DNA of 64,000 nt from an uncultured Rickettsiales bacterium (GTDB lineage: Bacteria; Pseudomonadota; Alphaproteobacteria; Rickettsiales; Rickettsiaceae). Within the stretch, counting starts at the first letter, position 1, and every line of letters starts with the position of its first letter. The stretch is from positions 115,992-179,991 of the forward strand of contig CAJBEU010000001.1 of assembly GCA_903952265.1 (NCBI GenBank), given 5' to 3'. The notes below the pieces were generated by a model, which had not been told where the DNA came from, did no database searches, and saw nothing but the letters and a program-made list of their open reading frames with translations. Positions 56,066 through 64,000 of this stretch are shown here, piece after piece. A program made the position numbers and the translations under genes.

Positions 56066-56590
56066 CTACACAGTTGGTTCTTCTTGATTAAAAAGTTCGT
56101 GCACTTTTTTTCCTCTTCTACTTGCTATCATACTTGGAGAGCTCAGTTTTCCCAGAGCATCTATTATGGCTCTTGCGGTTGTGTGCACGTTAGATGATCC
56201 GTGAGATTTTGCAACAATGTCGCGAATACCGAGACTGGAAAGCACAGATCTCGCAGTTAATCCCGCTATAATTCCGGTACCGGGACGAGCTCGCCTGAGT
56301 AAAACTTTTGTAGATCCACATTGCCCTTCTACGTCATGGTGAATTGTTCTACCTTTGTAAAGAGGTACAGTAATAATTTCTTTTTTTGCTTTATTAGCTG
56401 CTTTCGATCTAGCGCTCAGCACTTCGCTTGCTTTACCTTTTCCAAGGCCAACTGAACCTGCTTGATTACCAACTATTACGTGAGCTGAAAATGAAAACGT
56501 CCTTCCTCCTTCAACGACTTTGGTAACTCTTCTAACTTTGAGCAAAGTTTCTAACAGATTAGTTTTGGAAGATAAATTTGGATTGGACAT
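56066..56590 (-). CDS. rpsE: 30S ribosomal protein S5 (uS5)
   Basis: 174 residues. S5 acts in decoding accuracy. RRVTKVVEGGRTFSFSAHVI, GNQAGSVGLGKGKASEV and the C-terminal TTARAIIDALGKL match the family. The neighbour upstream is rplR (5 bp) and downstream rplO (6 bp), in normal spc order apart from missing rpmD. Confidence 0.97.
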   Translation of the reverse strand: MSNPNLSSKTNLLETLLKVRRVTKVVEGGRTFSFSAHVIVGNQAGSVGLGKGKASEVLSARSKAANKAKKEIITVPLYKGRTIHHDVEGQCGSTKVLLRRARPGTGIIAGLTARSVLSSLGIRDIVAKSHGSSNVHTTARAIIDALGKLSSPSMIASRRGKKVHELFNQEEPTV

Positions 56591-56595
56591 GGTTT

Positions 56596-56955
56596 TTAAA
56601 ATTCAAGTTTTGTTCTGGCCGATTCGCAAAAGGCTTTTATTACACCGTGGTATCTGTGGGGACCTCTGTCAAATACAACTTTTGATACTCCTTTCTCTTC
56701 AGCTCTCTGAGCGATTAAATTTCCAACAGCCTGTGCCTGTAAAGTATTGCAGTTAGAAGCTTTTGTTTTCTTTAAAGTTTGCTCCATTGAGGATGCTCCA
56801 AAAAGCGTTTTACCGGTTTGTAGGTCTATCACTTGGCAGGATATGTGAGAGTTAGACTTAAACAAAGAGAGTTTTACTGAGCACTTTGTAGTCCTATCTA
56901 TTTTTGTTTTTACTCTGTTCTTCCTTCTGAGGGATCTGCTTCGAGGGTTAGTCAT
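56596..56955 (-). CDS. rplR: 50S ribosomal protein L18 (uL18)
   Basis: 119 residues. L18 binds 5S rRNA with L5 and L25. SNSHISCQVIDLQTGKTLFG, AQAVGNLIAQRAEEKGVSKV and the ending VVFDRGPHRYHGVIKAFCES are diagnostic. It lies between rplF and rpsE in the spc order with short gaps. Confidence 0.97.
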   Translation of the reverse strand: MTNPRSRSLRRKNRVKTKIDRTTKCSVKLSLFKSNSHISCQVIDLQTGKTLFGASSMEQTLKKTKASNCNTLQAQAVGNLIAQRAEEKGVSKVVFDRGPHRYHGVIKAFCESARTKLEF

Positions 56956-56981
56956 GATGGCTTAATTTATGTGTTCTGCAA

Positions 56982-57578
56982 CTATTTTTGTTTCTTAATT
57001 TCTTTTAAGACAACTTTCTGCTCTTTAGGTCTTATTCCATGACCTTTGTAAGGGTTAAGAGGTCTTTGCTTGATCAAGCTAGACGCAAAAAAACCAAGTT
57101 TTTCTTTATCTATAGCTGAGAGCTTAATGGACGTCTTTTTATCTCTGGCAACGTGTTCTACTGAGTCAACTGATATGTGGCTAGGGATCTCTACCCAGGT
57201 ATTATGGCTTTTTCCTAGATCTAGGCAGATGTACCCAGCTTTAGACTTTGATTTGCCCCCAGAAGTTTTAGAATAGGATTCTCCAGTTCTTAAAGAGCAT
57301 CTGTAAGGAGAAACCTCTAACTCCTTCGTAAAACCTTGAGTTACTCCTACAACTGCATTTTGTATTATACTTCTGGCTGTTCCCCACATTGCAAGGTCAA
57401 ACTGTGTTACTCCATTGCGTAGAACAAGTAAATGGTTTTCTTGCATTTCAAATTTTATATTTCCAGCAAATGATTTTTCTATACAACCTTTAGGACCGGT
57501 AACCTTAATGGTAGTGCCGTTGATGGTTACAGAAACATCTTGCGGAATTTTAATTGGAAGCTTTCCTACTCTTGACAT
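56982..57578 (-). CDS. rplF: 50S ribosomal protein L6 (uL6)
   Basis: 198 residues from the ATG at 57578, chosen because MSRVGKLPIKIPQDVSVTI is the family start; an upstream ATG at 57623 lies inside the rpsH 3' end. Central GVTQGFTKELEVSPYRCSL and the tail NPYKGHGIRPKEQKVVLKE are typical. The protein is about 20 residues longer than E. coli L6, with an extended basic C-terminus. It binds 23S rRNA near the GTPase centre. Confidence 0.95.
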   Translation of the reverse strand: MSRVGKLPIKIPQDVSVTINGTTIKVTGPKGCIEKSFAGNIKFEMQENHLLVLRNGVTQFDLAMWGTARSIIQNAVVGVTQGFTKELEVSPYRCSLRTGESYSKTSGGKSKSKAGYICLDLGKSHNTWVEIPSHISVDSVEHVARDKKTSIKLSAIDKEKLGFFASSLIKQRPLNPYKGHGIRPKEQKVVLKEIKKQK

Positions 57579-57588
57579 AAAGGATAAC

Positions 57589-57987
57589 CTAAAAGATTTT
57601 GCATAATAATTCTCCACCAACATTTGCAGTGCGAGCCTGTTTGTCAGTCATTACTCCTTTTGGAGTGGAAAGCACATAAGTTCCCATGCCATTTTTATAG
57701 TTTCCTAGCTTTGAGATAGGAGTGTAAACTCTGCAGCCTGGCTTTGAGATTTTCACAATCTCTTGAACACATTTATCACCGTGCTTTGTGTACTTTAGAC
57801 GAGCAGATATCATCATTTTTTTTGGATCTTCATCCATAACACTAAAACTTTCTATATACCCTTCGTTTGTCAGCACTTTTAATACGTCGCATTTTAAGCG
57901 AGAGTAAGGAAATGTGATTGAAAGTAATCTGCTGCTTTGACCATTTCGAATTCTGGTAAGCATATCAGCTATGGGATCGGAAGACAT
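57589..57987 (-). CDS. rpsH: 30S ribosomal protein S8 (uS8)
   Basis: 132 residues from the ATG at 57987 (MSSDPIADMLTRIRNGQSS), 5 bp after the rpsN stop; the frame also opens in the rpsN 3' end at 58029, but those residues do not fit. The C-terminal GNYKNGMGTYVLSTPKGVMT and NVGGELLCKIF are diagnostic. S8 binds helix 21 of 16S rRNA and represses the spc operon in E. coli. Confidence 0.95.
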   Translation of the reverse strand: MSSDPIADMLTRIRNGQSSRLLSITFPYSRLKCDVLKVLTNEGYIESFSVMDEDPKKMMISARLKYTKHGDKCVQEIVKISKPGCRVYTPISKLGNYKNGMGTYVLSTPKGVMTDKQARTANVGGELLCKIF

Positions 57988-57992
57988 TTTTT

Positions 57993-58298
57993 TTACCAAC
58001 TGCTTTTTGTTAATCCAGGAAGAATACATTCCCCCGCTAATTCACGTATCTTATGCCTGCAAAGGCCAAATTTTCTATATACGCCTCTGGGTCTACCAGT
58101 AATGGCGCATCTATTTCTAACTCTCACCTGGGAAGAGTCTTTAGGAAGATCGTGTAGCTTTTTTACAAGCTGATATCTTGTAGATATGTCAATATCTTTT
58201 TGGTATATCTGATCTTTCAAAAGAGAACGCTTTACCATCAAAGACTGGCACATAACAATCCTCCTTTCATTCTTTTCTATCAAGCACTTTCTGGACAT
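57993..58298 (-). CDS. rpsN: 30S ribosomal protein S14 (uS14), zinc-free type
   Basis: 101 residues, the long form without the zinc CxxC pairs. The start [12 protein letters not shown] corresponds to the family KSMIEREKKR. The end [20 protein letters not shown] and [12 protein letters not shown] is the bacterial S14 signature. It lies 92 bp after rplE, a larger gap than usual, and 5 bp before rpsH. Confidence 0.96.
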   Translation of the reverse strand: MSRKCLIEKNERRIVMCQSLMVKRSLLKDQIYQKDIDISTRYQLVKKLHDLPKDSSQVRVRNRCAITGRPRGVYRKFGLCRHKIRELAGECILPGLTKSSW

Positions 58299-58390
58299 TG
58301 CAAAATTTCAAATAAAAATTTAACTTGGCCAATCCTATCACACCCTCTATAAGAGGTCTAGAGATCATGTTGGTCAATAGCTTATAACAC

Positions 58391-58945
58391 TTACGATTTG
58401 CCTACTAAAAATGGCAAATGGAAGCCTTCCAGCAATGCTTGTGCTTCAAGATTAGAAGTCGCTGATGTAACAATTGTAACGTTTAGACCTCTAACCTTTT
58501 GTACGCTATCGTAGTCAATTTCTGGAAAAACTATTTGTTCCTTTAATCCAAAGGAAAAATTTCCTCTTCCATCAAAGTCGTTCGGAGAAAATCCTCTAAA
58601 CTCTCTTACCCTAGGCAAAGCGGTTAATACCAATCTTTCCAGGAACTCGTACATTCGAGATTTGCGTAGAGTTACTTTACATCCGATCTGCATTCCTTCT
58701 CTTGTCTTAAAAGCGGCTATAGATTTTTTTGCTTTAGTTGCAACAGGTTTTTGTCCCGAGATCAGCTCCAGATCTTTAAGAGCATGAGTAATGATCTTTG
58801 AATCAACAGCAGCTTCTCCAACACCCATACTTAAGACAACCTTTATCAATTTCGGAATTTGATGCGAATTCCTGTATTGAAATTTTTCAGCTAGATTTTG
58901 TGATATCTCGGTCTTGTACAGAGTATCAAATTTTTGCAGTAACAT
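58391..58945 (-). CDS. rplE: 50S ribosomal protein L5 (uL5)
   Basis: 184 residues, normal length. L5 binds 5S rRNA and forms the B1b bridge. IPKLIKVVLSMGVGEA, ALKDLELISGQKPVATKAKK and REFRGFSPNDFDGRGNFSFG are the family blocks; FPEIDYDSVQKVRGLNVTIV closes it. It follows rplX with a 31-bp gap. Confidence 0.97.
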   Translation of the reverse strand: MLLQKFDTLYKTEISQNLAEKFQYRNSHQIPKLIKVVLSMGVGEAAVDSKIITHALKDLELISGQKPVATKAKKSIAAFKTREGMQIGCKVTLRKSRMYEFLERLVLTALPRVREFRGFSPNDFDGRGNFSFGLKEQIVFPEIDYDSVQKVRGLNVTIVTSATSNLEAQALLEGFHLPFLVGKS

Positions 58946-58976
58946 GGCTTGATTGTTTAACGAAGGGTCTCGAAAA

Positions 58977-59198
58977 TTAAAGAGATTTAAGATTCGAAAG
59001 ATCTATGAAAGATTCTTTTAAAACTATTTCTCCAGGAGCATCCTTATTGGGCTTTACGTGCTTTTTTCTTAAATTTATTCCGGCTACGATCGCCTTTCTT
59101 TCCTTTTTATTAACAGAAAGCACCATACCGCTCTTTCCTTTATCTTTTCCCACCAGCACAAGGACTTCGGTGTTTTTTTTAATATTTTGTTTTGGCAT
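58977..59198 (-). CDS. rplX: 50S ribosomal protein L24 (uL24), shortened
   Basis: 73 residues, against about 100-105 in most bacteria. L24 starts 50S assembly. The KOW motif is intact (EVLVLVGKDKGKSGMVLSVN), followed by GINLRKKHVKPNKDAPGEIV and KESFIDLSNLKSL, where the frame ends in TAA. The usual C-terminal segment (a G-K-x-T-R-V-G-x-K strand region) is missing. The spacing to rplE is 31 bp and contains no sign of the missing segment, so the gene appears truly short rather than broken. Confidence 0.93.
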   Translation of the reverse strand: MPKQNIKKNTEVLVLVGKDKGKSGMVLSVNKKERKAIVAGINLRKKHVKPNKDAPGEIVLKESFIDLSNLKSL

Positions 59199-59200
59199 GA

Positions 59201-59593
59201 TTAAAGCACCTCCTGAGCAAGGCTGACTATTTTAAGGAAACCTTCATTTTTTTGTTTTGATGCGGACTCATTTCTAAGTTCTCTAGGAACTGGGCCCACC
59301 ACCCGAGTGCCTATTGGTTCATAATTTTTGTTTAATAGTACAACAGCGTTTTGATTGAATTTTAGTATACTTCCATCTTTTCTGCGTATTCCAGTTTTTG
59401 TGCGTACAATCACTCCTGTGTACACGTCGCCCTTGTTAACTTTAGATTTTGGCAAGGCCGTTCTGATGGATACAACAATCAGATCACATGCATGAGCAAA
59501 GAACCTTTTGGATCCACCCAAAACCTTGACGCACATCACGCTTTTTGCACCAGAGTTGTCTGCAACATCCAGTATAGTTTGCATCTGAATCAT
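59201..59593 (-). CDS. rplN: 50S ribosomal protein L14 (uL14)
   Basis: 130 residues. L14 forms bridges B5 and B8 and is the RsfS docking site. [20 protein letters not shown] and [20 protein letters not shown] are diagnostic, as is GPVPRELR near the end. Eight extra residues at the C-terminus ([10 protein letters not shown]) compared with the 122-residue form. The gap to rplX is 2 bp. Confidence 0.97.
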   Translation of the reverse strand: MIQMQTILDVADNSGAKSVMCVKVLGGSKRFFAHACDLIVVSIRTALPKSKVNKGDVYTGVIVRTKTGIRRKDGSILKFNQNAVVLLNKNYEPIGTRVVGPVPRELRNESASKQKNEGFLKIVSLAQEVL

Positions 59594-59633
59594 ATTTCTT
59601 ACTTACTAGTCGCCTAAAAATTTATGTACGTTT

Positions 59634-59876
59634 TTATTTTGTCAAATGCCTGTCCAAAACCTGCCATTTCTTTGTTTTTGAAATCGGAGCACTTTCTATT
59701 ATGCTTACCTGATCGCCTTTTTTATAAGAATTATTTGGGTCATGAGCAGCATACTTTTTAGATCTTAGAACAATCTTTTTATAAAGAGGATCTATGTGCT
59801 TGCGTTCCACTAAAACAGAAACAGTTTTATCAGAGACGTCGCTCACCACAATCCCCTTAAGTATTTTTCTTGGCAT
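59634..59876 (-). CDS. rpsQ: 30S ribosomal protein S17 (uS17)
   Basis: 80 residues. Primary 16S rRNA-binding protein. [36 protein letters not shown] and [20 protein letters not shown] match the family fully. It lies between rpmC (12 bp) and rplN (40 bp). Confidence 0.96.
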   Translation of the reverse strand: MPRKILKGIVVSDVSDKTVSVLVERKHIDPLYKKIVLRSKKYAAHDPNNSYKKGDQVSIIESAPISKTKKWQVLDRHLTK

Positions 59877-59888
59877 GTCGGTTCTTTA

Positions 59889-60080
59889 TTATTTTGAAGT
59901 CCTTTTATGAAGGGGGATTGAGTTAAGATTCGTATATAGTGTGGCAACTAACCTTCTTTTCTTTTTTATCTGGGAAGTGTCGCTCAGATTGCCTGAAGAT
60001 TGCTTAATTCTTAAGTTAAACAAATCTTTCTTCGCTAAGTATATACTCTCTCTTAAACTTTTTGAATCTCGGTTTTCCAT
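59889..60080 (-). CDS. rpmC: 50S ribosomal protein L29 (uL29)
   Basis: 63 residues from the ATG at 60080. The frame is open into rplP, but the family start is here: MENRDSKSLRESIYLAKKDL. The helical hairpin LFNLRIKQSSGNLSDTSQIK followed by RLVATLYT is L29-like. It lies at the exit tunnel with L23. Its start is 16 bp after the rplP stop. Confidence 0.88.
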   Translation of the reverse strand: MENRDSKSLRESIYLAKKDLFNLRIKQSSGNLSDTSQIKKKRRLVATLYTNLNSIPLHKRTSK

Positions 60081-60096
60081 ATCAATTAAGAATAAA

Positions 60097-60513
60097 CTAA
60101 ATAATTTCTTTTCTAGACGTGATCTTTGTTCTAAATGGCATTTTTCCTCCAGCAAGCTCTAACGCTCTTATTGCATCTGCTTCAGAAACTCCGTCAACCT
60201 CTATTACTATTCTTCCTGGAGATACTCTGAATACGAAATATTCTGGAGAACCCTTACCTTTTCCCATTCTGACCTCTGGAGGTCTTTTGGAAACAGGTAT
60301 AGATGGAAAAATTTTTATCCATAGCTTTCCCTTACGCTGCATGTATCTCGTTGCGGCAACACGGGCAGCCTCAAGTTGCCTAGAGGTTATTCTGGACATC
60401 TGAAGTGCCTTTAGACCAAAAGAACCAAAAGCTAGCTCAGTGCCCCCTTTAGAGTTTGACTGAACCCTGCCTTTTTGCATCTTTCTGTGCTTACTCCTGC
60501 TAGGAACTAACAT
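60097..60513 (-). CDS. rplP: 50S ribosomal protein L16 (uL16)
   Basis: 138 residues. L16 is needed for late 50S assembly near the A site. The start MLVPSRSKHRKMQKGRVQSN, then TSRQLEAARVAATRYMQRKG and GKGKGSPEYFVFRVSPGRIV are diagnostic. The Arg finger region for YcfD hydroxylation (RMGKGKG) is present. Downstream of rpsC with a 36-bp gap. Confidence 0.97.
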   Translation of the reverse strand: MLVPSRSKHRKMQKGRVQSNSKGGTELAFGSFGLKALQMSRITSRQLEAARVAATRYMQRKGKLWIKIFPSIPVSKRPPEVRMGKGKGSPEYFVFRVSPGRIVIEVDGVSEADAIRALELAGGKMPFRTKITSRKEII

Positions 60514-60549
60514 TTTTTACCCCACTGCTTTTACTTAGTTAGACTCAAT

Positions 60550-61203
60550 TTATTTTTGACTCAAATGAGAGTTTTTTCTCTCCCTGTATATCCACACCTT
60601 TACCCCTATGACTCCATAAGTAGTCTTTGCTATGTCTAGCGCGTGATCTACATCGGCCTTTAGTGTATGTAAAGGAATTTTGCCCTCCATGTATTTTTCT
60701 GTTCTCGCAATTTCAGCTCCACCCAATCTTCCGGAACAAGATATTTTTATTCCTTGTGCGCCCTGTCTCATAGAGCTTTGAATGGACTTTTTCATGGCCT
60801 TTCTAAAAGAGACTCGTCTTTCTAGCTGAGAGGCTATGGATTTTGCAACAAGGGCAGCGTCAAGGTCTGGATACCTTATCTCGTGGACATTAATCACCAC
60901 CTCTGGAAGACTTGTTATTCTTGAAATTGCCTCTTTAAGACCAGATATCTCCGATCCTCCAGATCCAACTATTACTCCAGGTCTTCTACAGTGTATATTT
61001 ACCAAAGCTCTGGTTTTTGAAAACTCGGTCAAAATAGCGCTCACCTGAGCAGATTCATACTTTTGCCTAATCATTTTGCGAACCTGCAGATCAGCAAAAA
61101 GAAGAGATTTGTAGTCTTTAGATTTTGAGTAATTTACTGTGTTCCATCCATTGCCCAAACTAGGACCAAGGCGAAACAACTTAGGATGTACTTTTTGTCC
61201 CAT
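60550..61203 (-). CDS. rpsC: 30S ribosomal protein S3 (uS3)
   Basis: 217 residues. S3 lies at the mRNA entry and has helicase activity with S4. MGQKVHPKLFRLGPSLGNGW, the KH domain (HCRRPGVIVGSGGSEISGLK) and the C-terminal EIARTEKYMEGKIPLHTLKA are present. The usual GxxG loop of the KH domain is GSGG. The last about 15 residues seen in many S3 proteins are shortened. Confidence 0.97.
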   Translation of the reverse strand: MGQKVHPKLFRLGPSLGNGWNTVNYSKSKDYKSLLFADLQVRKMIRQKYESAQVSAILTEFSKTRALVNIHCRRPGVIVGSGGSEISGLKEAISRITSLPEVVINVHEIRYPDLDAALVAKSIASQLERRVSFRKAMKKSIQSSMRQGAQGIKISCSGRLGGAEIARTEKYMEGKIPLHTLKADVDHALDIAKTTYGVIGVKVWIYRERKNSHLSQK

Positions 61204-61224
61204 TTAATTTGACCCTTATGCTGT

Positions 61225-61563
61225 TTATTCTAAAGTTATATATAAGTTGGAAAAAGGCTTTCTTATACTTGCGGATTTCCCCCTTGCTCTTGGCATGAAT
61301 CTTTTTAAGCACATGGACCTGCCAACTGTTGCAGTTTTGATTACTAGATTGTCCATGTTAAGTCCAAAATTATTCTCAGCATTAGCTGCTGCAGAGACAA
61401 CACATTTCATGACCTCCTTGGCAATGCGCTTTTTAGAAAACTCAAGCTGCTTTAGAGCATCTCTAACTTGAGATCCTCTTATCATTGCAGCCACTAGGTT
61501 AAGTTTTCTTGGACTTACCCTTATAGACTTTCCTACAGCGCTTGCAGACGAAACATTGTTCAT
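61225..61563 (-). CDS. rplV: 50S ribosomal protein L22 (uL22)
   Basis: 112 residues. Lines the nascent-chain tunnel with its beta-hairpin loop. [40 protein letters not shown] and the loop [20 protein letters not shown] are the conserved parts. Between rpsC (21 bp) and rpsS (19 bp). Confidence 0.97.
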   Translation of the reverse strand: MNNVSSASAVGKSIRVSPRKLNLVAAMIRGSQVRDALKQLEFSKKRIAKEVMKCVVSAAANAENNFGLNMDNLVIKTATVGRSMCLKRFMPRARGKSASIRKPFSNLYITLE

Positions 61564-61582
61564 ATATTAATATCCGATAAGT

Positions 61583-61849
61583 TTACTTTTTACCGCCCCC
61601 ATGTCCTTTAAAAGTACGGGTCGGAGAAAATTCCCCAAGCTTTCTGCCAACCATGTCTTCAGTTACTGAGACTGGAACAAACTTTTTTCCGTTGTGTACG
61701 TCAAACGTTATTCCTACAAACATTGGCAAAATAGTGGATTTTCGAGACCAGGTCTTTATCACCTCTAATTTTCCAGATTCTTTTATTTTTTGAGCCTTTT
61801 TGATTAAGTGATCCTCACAAAAAGGTCCCTTCCAAGCAGAGCGAGACAT
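61583..61849 (-). CDS. rpsS: 30S ribosomal protein S19 (uS19)
   Basis: 88 residues. S19 is in the head of the 30S subunit and forms bridge B1a with L5 help. [20 protein letters not shown], the central [20 protein letters not shown] and the tail [16 protein letters not shown] match the family. The gap to rplB is 83 bp, larger than normal for this operon. Confidence 0.98.
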   Translation of the reverse strand: MSRSAWKGPFCEDHLIKKAQKIKESGKLEVIKTWSRKSTILPMFVGITFDVHNGKKFVPVSVTEDMVGRKLGEFSPTRTFKGHGGGKK

Positions 61850-61932
61850 AAATATTTCTTCAAAGAGACTATAACTATTTTCACGACAAAAGACCAGCTC
61901 AACACTTCTTAAAAAAGGTCAAGCCAGCGAAA

Positions 61933-62760
61933 TTATTTTTTCCTGCGTCTTACAATATATCCAGAAGTAAGTTTATTGCTACGAGTTTTTTTACCTTTAG
62001 CACATTTACCCCAAGGACTCACAGGATGCCTGCCCCCGGAAGTCTTACCTTCACCTCCTCCATGTGGATGATCAACTGGATTCATGGCGACGCCCCTCAC
62101 ATGAGGTCTCTGACCAAGCCATCTAACTCTTCCAGCTTTTCCGTAAGATATTCCTTTGTGCGCAGCGTTTGCTACTGTTCCTATAGTGGCTTTGCAGCTA
62201 AGACTTATCAATCTTACCTCAGAAGACTGCAATGAAAGCTGAGCATATCCGCTGTCTTTACCTAAAATTCTTGCACAAGAACCAGCGGCTCTAGCGATTT
62301 GCCCACCTTTTTCTGGTTTCATTTCTATATTGTGAACTATGGTGCCAACGGGAATGTTGCTTAGTGGCATGCAATTTCCCACAACAACTCCGCACTCTTT
62401 GTCAGAAGAAATGATCTTGTCGTCGATTTTCATACCTTGCGCAGCAAGTATATAGGACAGCGTGCCATCCTCATACTCTATCAATGCCAAAAAGGCGGAA
62501 CGTATCGGATCGTACTCTATTCTCTTTATAGTCGCTGGCATGTCCAGCTTGTTACGCTTAAAATCTACCAATCTGTAGGCTTTTTTATGCCCACCTCCCC
62601 TGTGCCTTGAAGTGATCCTTCCCAAATTGTTTCTTCCACCACTGGAGGACAATGAAGATAAAAGGCTTTTTACAGGCTTTCCCTTCCAAAGTCCAGACTT
62701 ATCAGTACGGATTAAAAACCTTGTGCCTGGTGTAATTGGGTTACAACGATTTTTTGTCAT
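61933..62760 (-). CDS. rplB: 50S ribosomal protein L2 (uL2)
   Basis: 275 residues. L2 is needed for peptidyl transfer and subunit joining. The N-terminal [40 protein letters not shown] and the C-terminal [20 protein letters not shown] (with the conserved His of HPHGGGEG) are complete. Follows rplW with a 2-bp gap. Confidence 0.98.
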   Translation of the reverse strand: MTKNRCNPITPGTRFLIRTDKSGLWKGKPVKSLLSSLSSSGGRNNLGRITSRHRGGGHKKAYRLVDFKRNKLDMPATIKRIEYDPIRSAFLALIEYEDGTLSYILAAQGMKIDDKIISSDKECGVVVGNCMPLSNIPVGTIVHNIEMKPEKGGQIARAAGSCARILGKDSGYAQLSLQSSEVRLISLSCKATIGTVANAAHKGISYGKAGRVRWLGQRPHVRGVAMNPVDHPHGGGEGKTSGGRHPVSPWGKCAKGKKTRSNKLTSGYIVRRRKK

Positions 62761-62762
62761 TT

Positions 62763-63074
62763 TTATTCACCACTAAATGCACTTATGGATTGTCCTGGAT
62801 TCAGAGTGACTATAGCTTTTTTTCTGTCAGATCTTTGTCCTAAAATACCTTTGTATCTCTTTCTTTTTCCTTTTGAATTCAGAATGTGAACGGAAAATAC
62901 ATCTACTCCAAAGATGTTTTTTATAGCTAAAGCCACGCTTTTTTTGTTCGCGTCAGAGAGAATTTCTAAGACATATTTTTTTTTGGAAGGCGAGTCTTCC
63001 AAAATTCGGTAGGACTTTTCAGTAACTACCGGCCTTCTTATGATATCCCAAGCTTTTTGTGAAAATTGTTTCAT
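62763..63074 (-). CDS. rplW: 50S ribosomal protein L23 (uL23)
   Basis: 103 residues. L23 at the tunnel exit binds trigger factor and [40 protein letters not shown] and a short K/R-rich hairpin loop ([20 protein letters not shown]) match the family. Overlaps rplD by 1 bp. Confidence 0.95.
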   Translation of the reverse strand: MKQFSQKAWDIIRRPVVTEKSYRILEDSPSKKKYVLEILSDANKKSVALAIKNIFGVDVFSVHILNSKGKRKRYKGILGQRSDRKKAIVTLNPGQSISAFSGE

Positions 63075-63709
63075 TAGGCTAACCTCTGCTGCAATTGTTC
63101 TACTGCGTCAACTGAAATGATCAACGTATCGGCTTTTAAAATATCGTACACATTGAGCCCCACTTGAGGCACGTAGCTAAATTTTGCTACGTTGCGAACT
63201 GAAAGAAGAAAATTGTGGTCTTGCTCATGAGAGCAAGTCAAAATCTTGCTTACAGGCCTAGCCCCCATTAGTCCGGATATTGTGCTTGCACATTTTTTAG
63301 TTGAGATTAAGTCCATCGAGATTCTGTCTGTCACTACCAAAGATCCTTCTCTAAACTTCATAGATATGGCTGACTTAAGGCCTAGCTGGCGAATTTTTTT
63401 AGGCAAACTCGTTTCGTGACTTCTGACTACAGGTCCATGTACTGTTGCACCTCCTCTCATATGGACAGCTCTGGTTGTTCCCTGTCTAGCTCTTCCGGAG
63501 CCTTTTTGTGGTCTAGGTTTTTTTCCTGATCCAGACACTTCAGAGACCGTTTTGGTCTTGTGAGTGCCTGCCCTAGCTTTAGCCCTTTGCCAGTCTACTA
63601 CCCTCTTGATGCAAGCCAAAGAAGGCTCTCTTCCAAATATTTCTTCTGATAGCTCAATCTTACCAACTATAGAGCCGGTGTTAAAGCTAAAAATTTCACA
63701 CTCAATCAC
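63074..63709 (-). CDS. rplD: 50S ribosomal protein L4 (uL4)
   Basis: 211 residues. L4 binds 23S domain I and in E. coli represses the S10 operon. [20 protein letters not shown] and [19 protein letters not shown] form the extended tunnel loop. The start [20 protein letters not shown] overlaps the rplC stop by 8 bp. Confidence 0.96.
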   Translation of the reverse strand: MIECEIFSFNTGSIVGKIELSEEIFGREPSLACIKRVVDWQRAKARAGTHKTKTVSEVSGSGKKPRPQKGSGRARQGTTRAVHMRGGATVHGPVVRSHETSLPKKIRQLGLKSAISMKFREGSLVVTDRISMDLISTKKCASTISGLMGARPVSKILTCSHEQDHNFLLSVRNVAKFSYVPQVGLNVYDILKADTLIISVDAVEQLQQRLA

Positions 63710-64000
63710 GACGTCCTCTCTGAATAATTTGCCCTTTTATTGCATCTTGTACGGATACGATTCCGTTTTTCGGTCCCGGAAGAGCTCCTCTAATTAATAT
63801 CAAGTTCCTTTCAGCATCAACTGAAAAGACTTGTAAATTTTGCACAGTGACCTTCTTAGCTCCCATGTGTCCAGCCATTTTTTTATTCTTCCATACTTTT
63901 CCTGGATCTTGGCATGCGCCGGTCGACCCTCCAGACCTGTGGGAAGCCGAAACACCGTGAGAGGCTTCCAACCCACCGAAATGATACTTTTTCATCACTC
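63702..64000 (-). CDS. rplC: 50S ribosomal protein L3 (uL3), N-terminal part beyond window
   Basis: The last about 98 residues of L3, continuing beyond the window edge. L3 is an early-assembly protein near the peptidyl transferase centre. The visible segment has [19 protein letters not shown] and the conserved [20 protein letters not shown] (methylated Gln region in E. coli corresponds to the GS-x-Q stretch nearby), and ends with [19 protein letters not shown]. Start and promoter cannot be seen. Confidence 0.97.
   Translation of the reverse strand, partial: VMKKYHFGGLEASHGVSASHRSGGSTGACQDPGKVWKNKKMAGHMGAKKVTVQNLQVFSVDAERNLILIRGALPGPKNGIVSVQDAIKGQIIQRGRRD

Overview
The window looks like a chromosomal segment of an AT-rich, reduced-genome, host-dependent alphaproteobacterium, most likely Holosporales or a similar intracellular lineage. 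This is an inference from gene content. An ATP/ADP translocase of the Tlc family points to import of host nucleotides. Other pointers are two ProP-like MFS carriers, an APC-family amino-acid permease, a short bacterial prolyl-tRNA synthetase, a stand-alone hscA, an alphaproteobacterial-type HAD-IIA protein and several decaying genes. TGA is a normal stop, and the three tRNAs encode their CCA ends.

Layout. 1-3.5 kb: two paralogous MFS transporters around a divergent LysR-type regulator. 3.8-9.8 kb: priA, fabZ, fabI, tRNA-Ser(GCU), mutL. 10-17.2 kb: tlc, a small exported protein, secA, prfB with a programmed +1 frameshift, ftsY. 17.2-25.7 kb: a large exported repeat-type protein, hscA, tRNA-Glu(UUC), metG, an amino-acid permease, rsfS. 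25.7-27.4 kb holds a heavily decayed minus-strand gene with an exact 52-bp copy of the proS tail beyond its 3' end. 27.5-31.7 kb: fabF, acpP, fabG, recA, cvpA. 31.9-35.8 kb: lytic transglycosylase, malic enzyme, a lineage-specific coiled-coil protein. 35.9-43.6 kb, all minus: tRNA-Arg(UCU), bamB, a YfgM-like protein, proS, holA, rpsO, truB, rbfA, lspA and a HAD protein. 43.9-47.9 kb: gyrB, a small unknown and a protein resembling ribosome-inactivating proteins. 48-51 kb: rpsL-rpsG-fusA on plus. 51.1-52.2 kb: gene remnants. 52.2-55.3 kb: a degenerate ABC exporter, a YraN-family protein and an exported PpiC/SurA-like protein. 55.6-64 kb: the S10/spc ribosomal cluster on minus, from rplO back to a truncated rplC.

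How the parts work together. The core is housekeeping: ribosome proteins and translation factors, type II fatty acid synthesis (fabZ, fabI, fabF, acpP, fabG), replication and repair (priA, holA, gyrB, recA, mutL), protein export (secA, ftsY, lspA, bamB) and ribosome maturation (rbfA, truB, rsfS). The accessory layer is importers, exported proteins of unknown function, and a predicted rRNA N-glycosylase at 47.0-47.9 kb. The last is the most interesting gene here, because stand-alone proteins of that family in insect symbionts act on eukaryotic ribosomes.

Genome decay is visible at 5.8-6.2, 26.0-27.4 and 51.2-52.1 kb. The str cluster (plus) and the S10/spc cluster (minus) now converge, which implies an ancestral inversion. 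rpmD is absent and the genes that usually follow rplO are not there. I saw no CRISPR array, insertion sequence, phage or replication origin.
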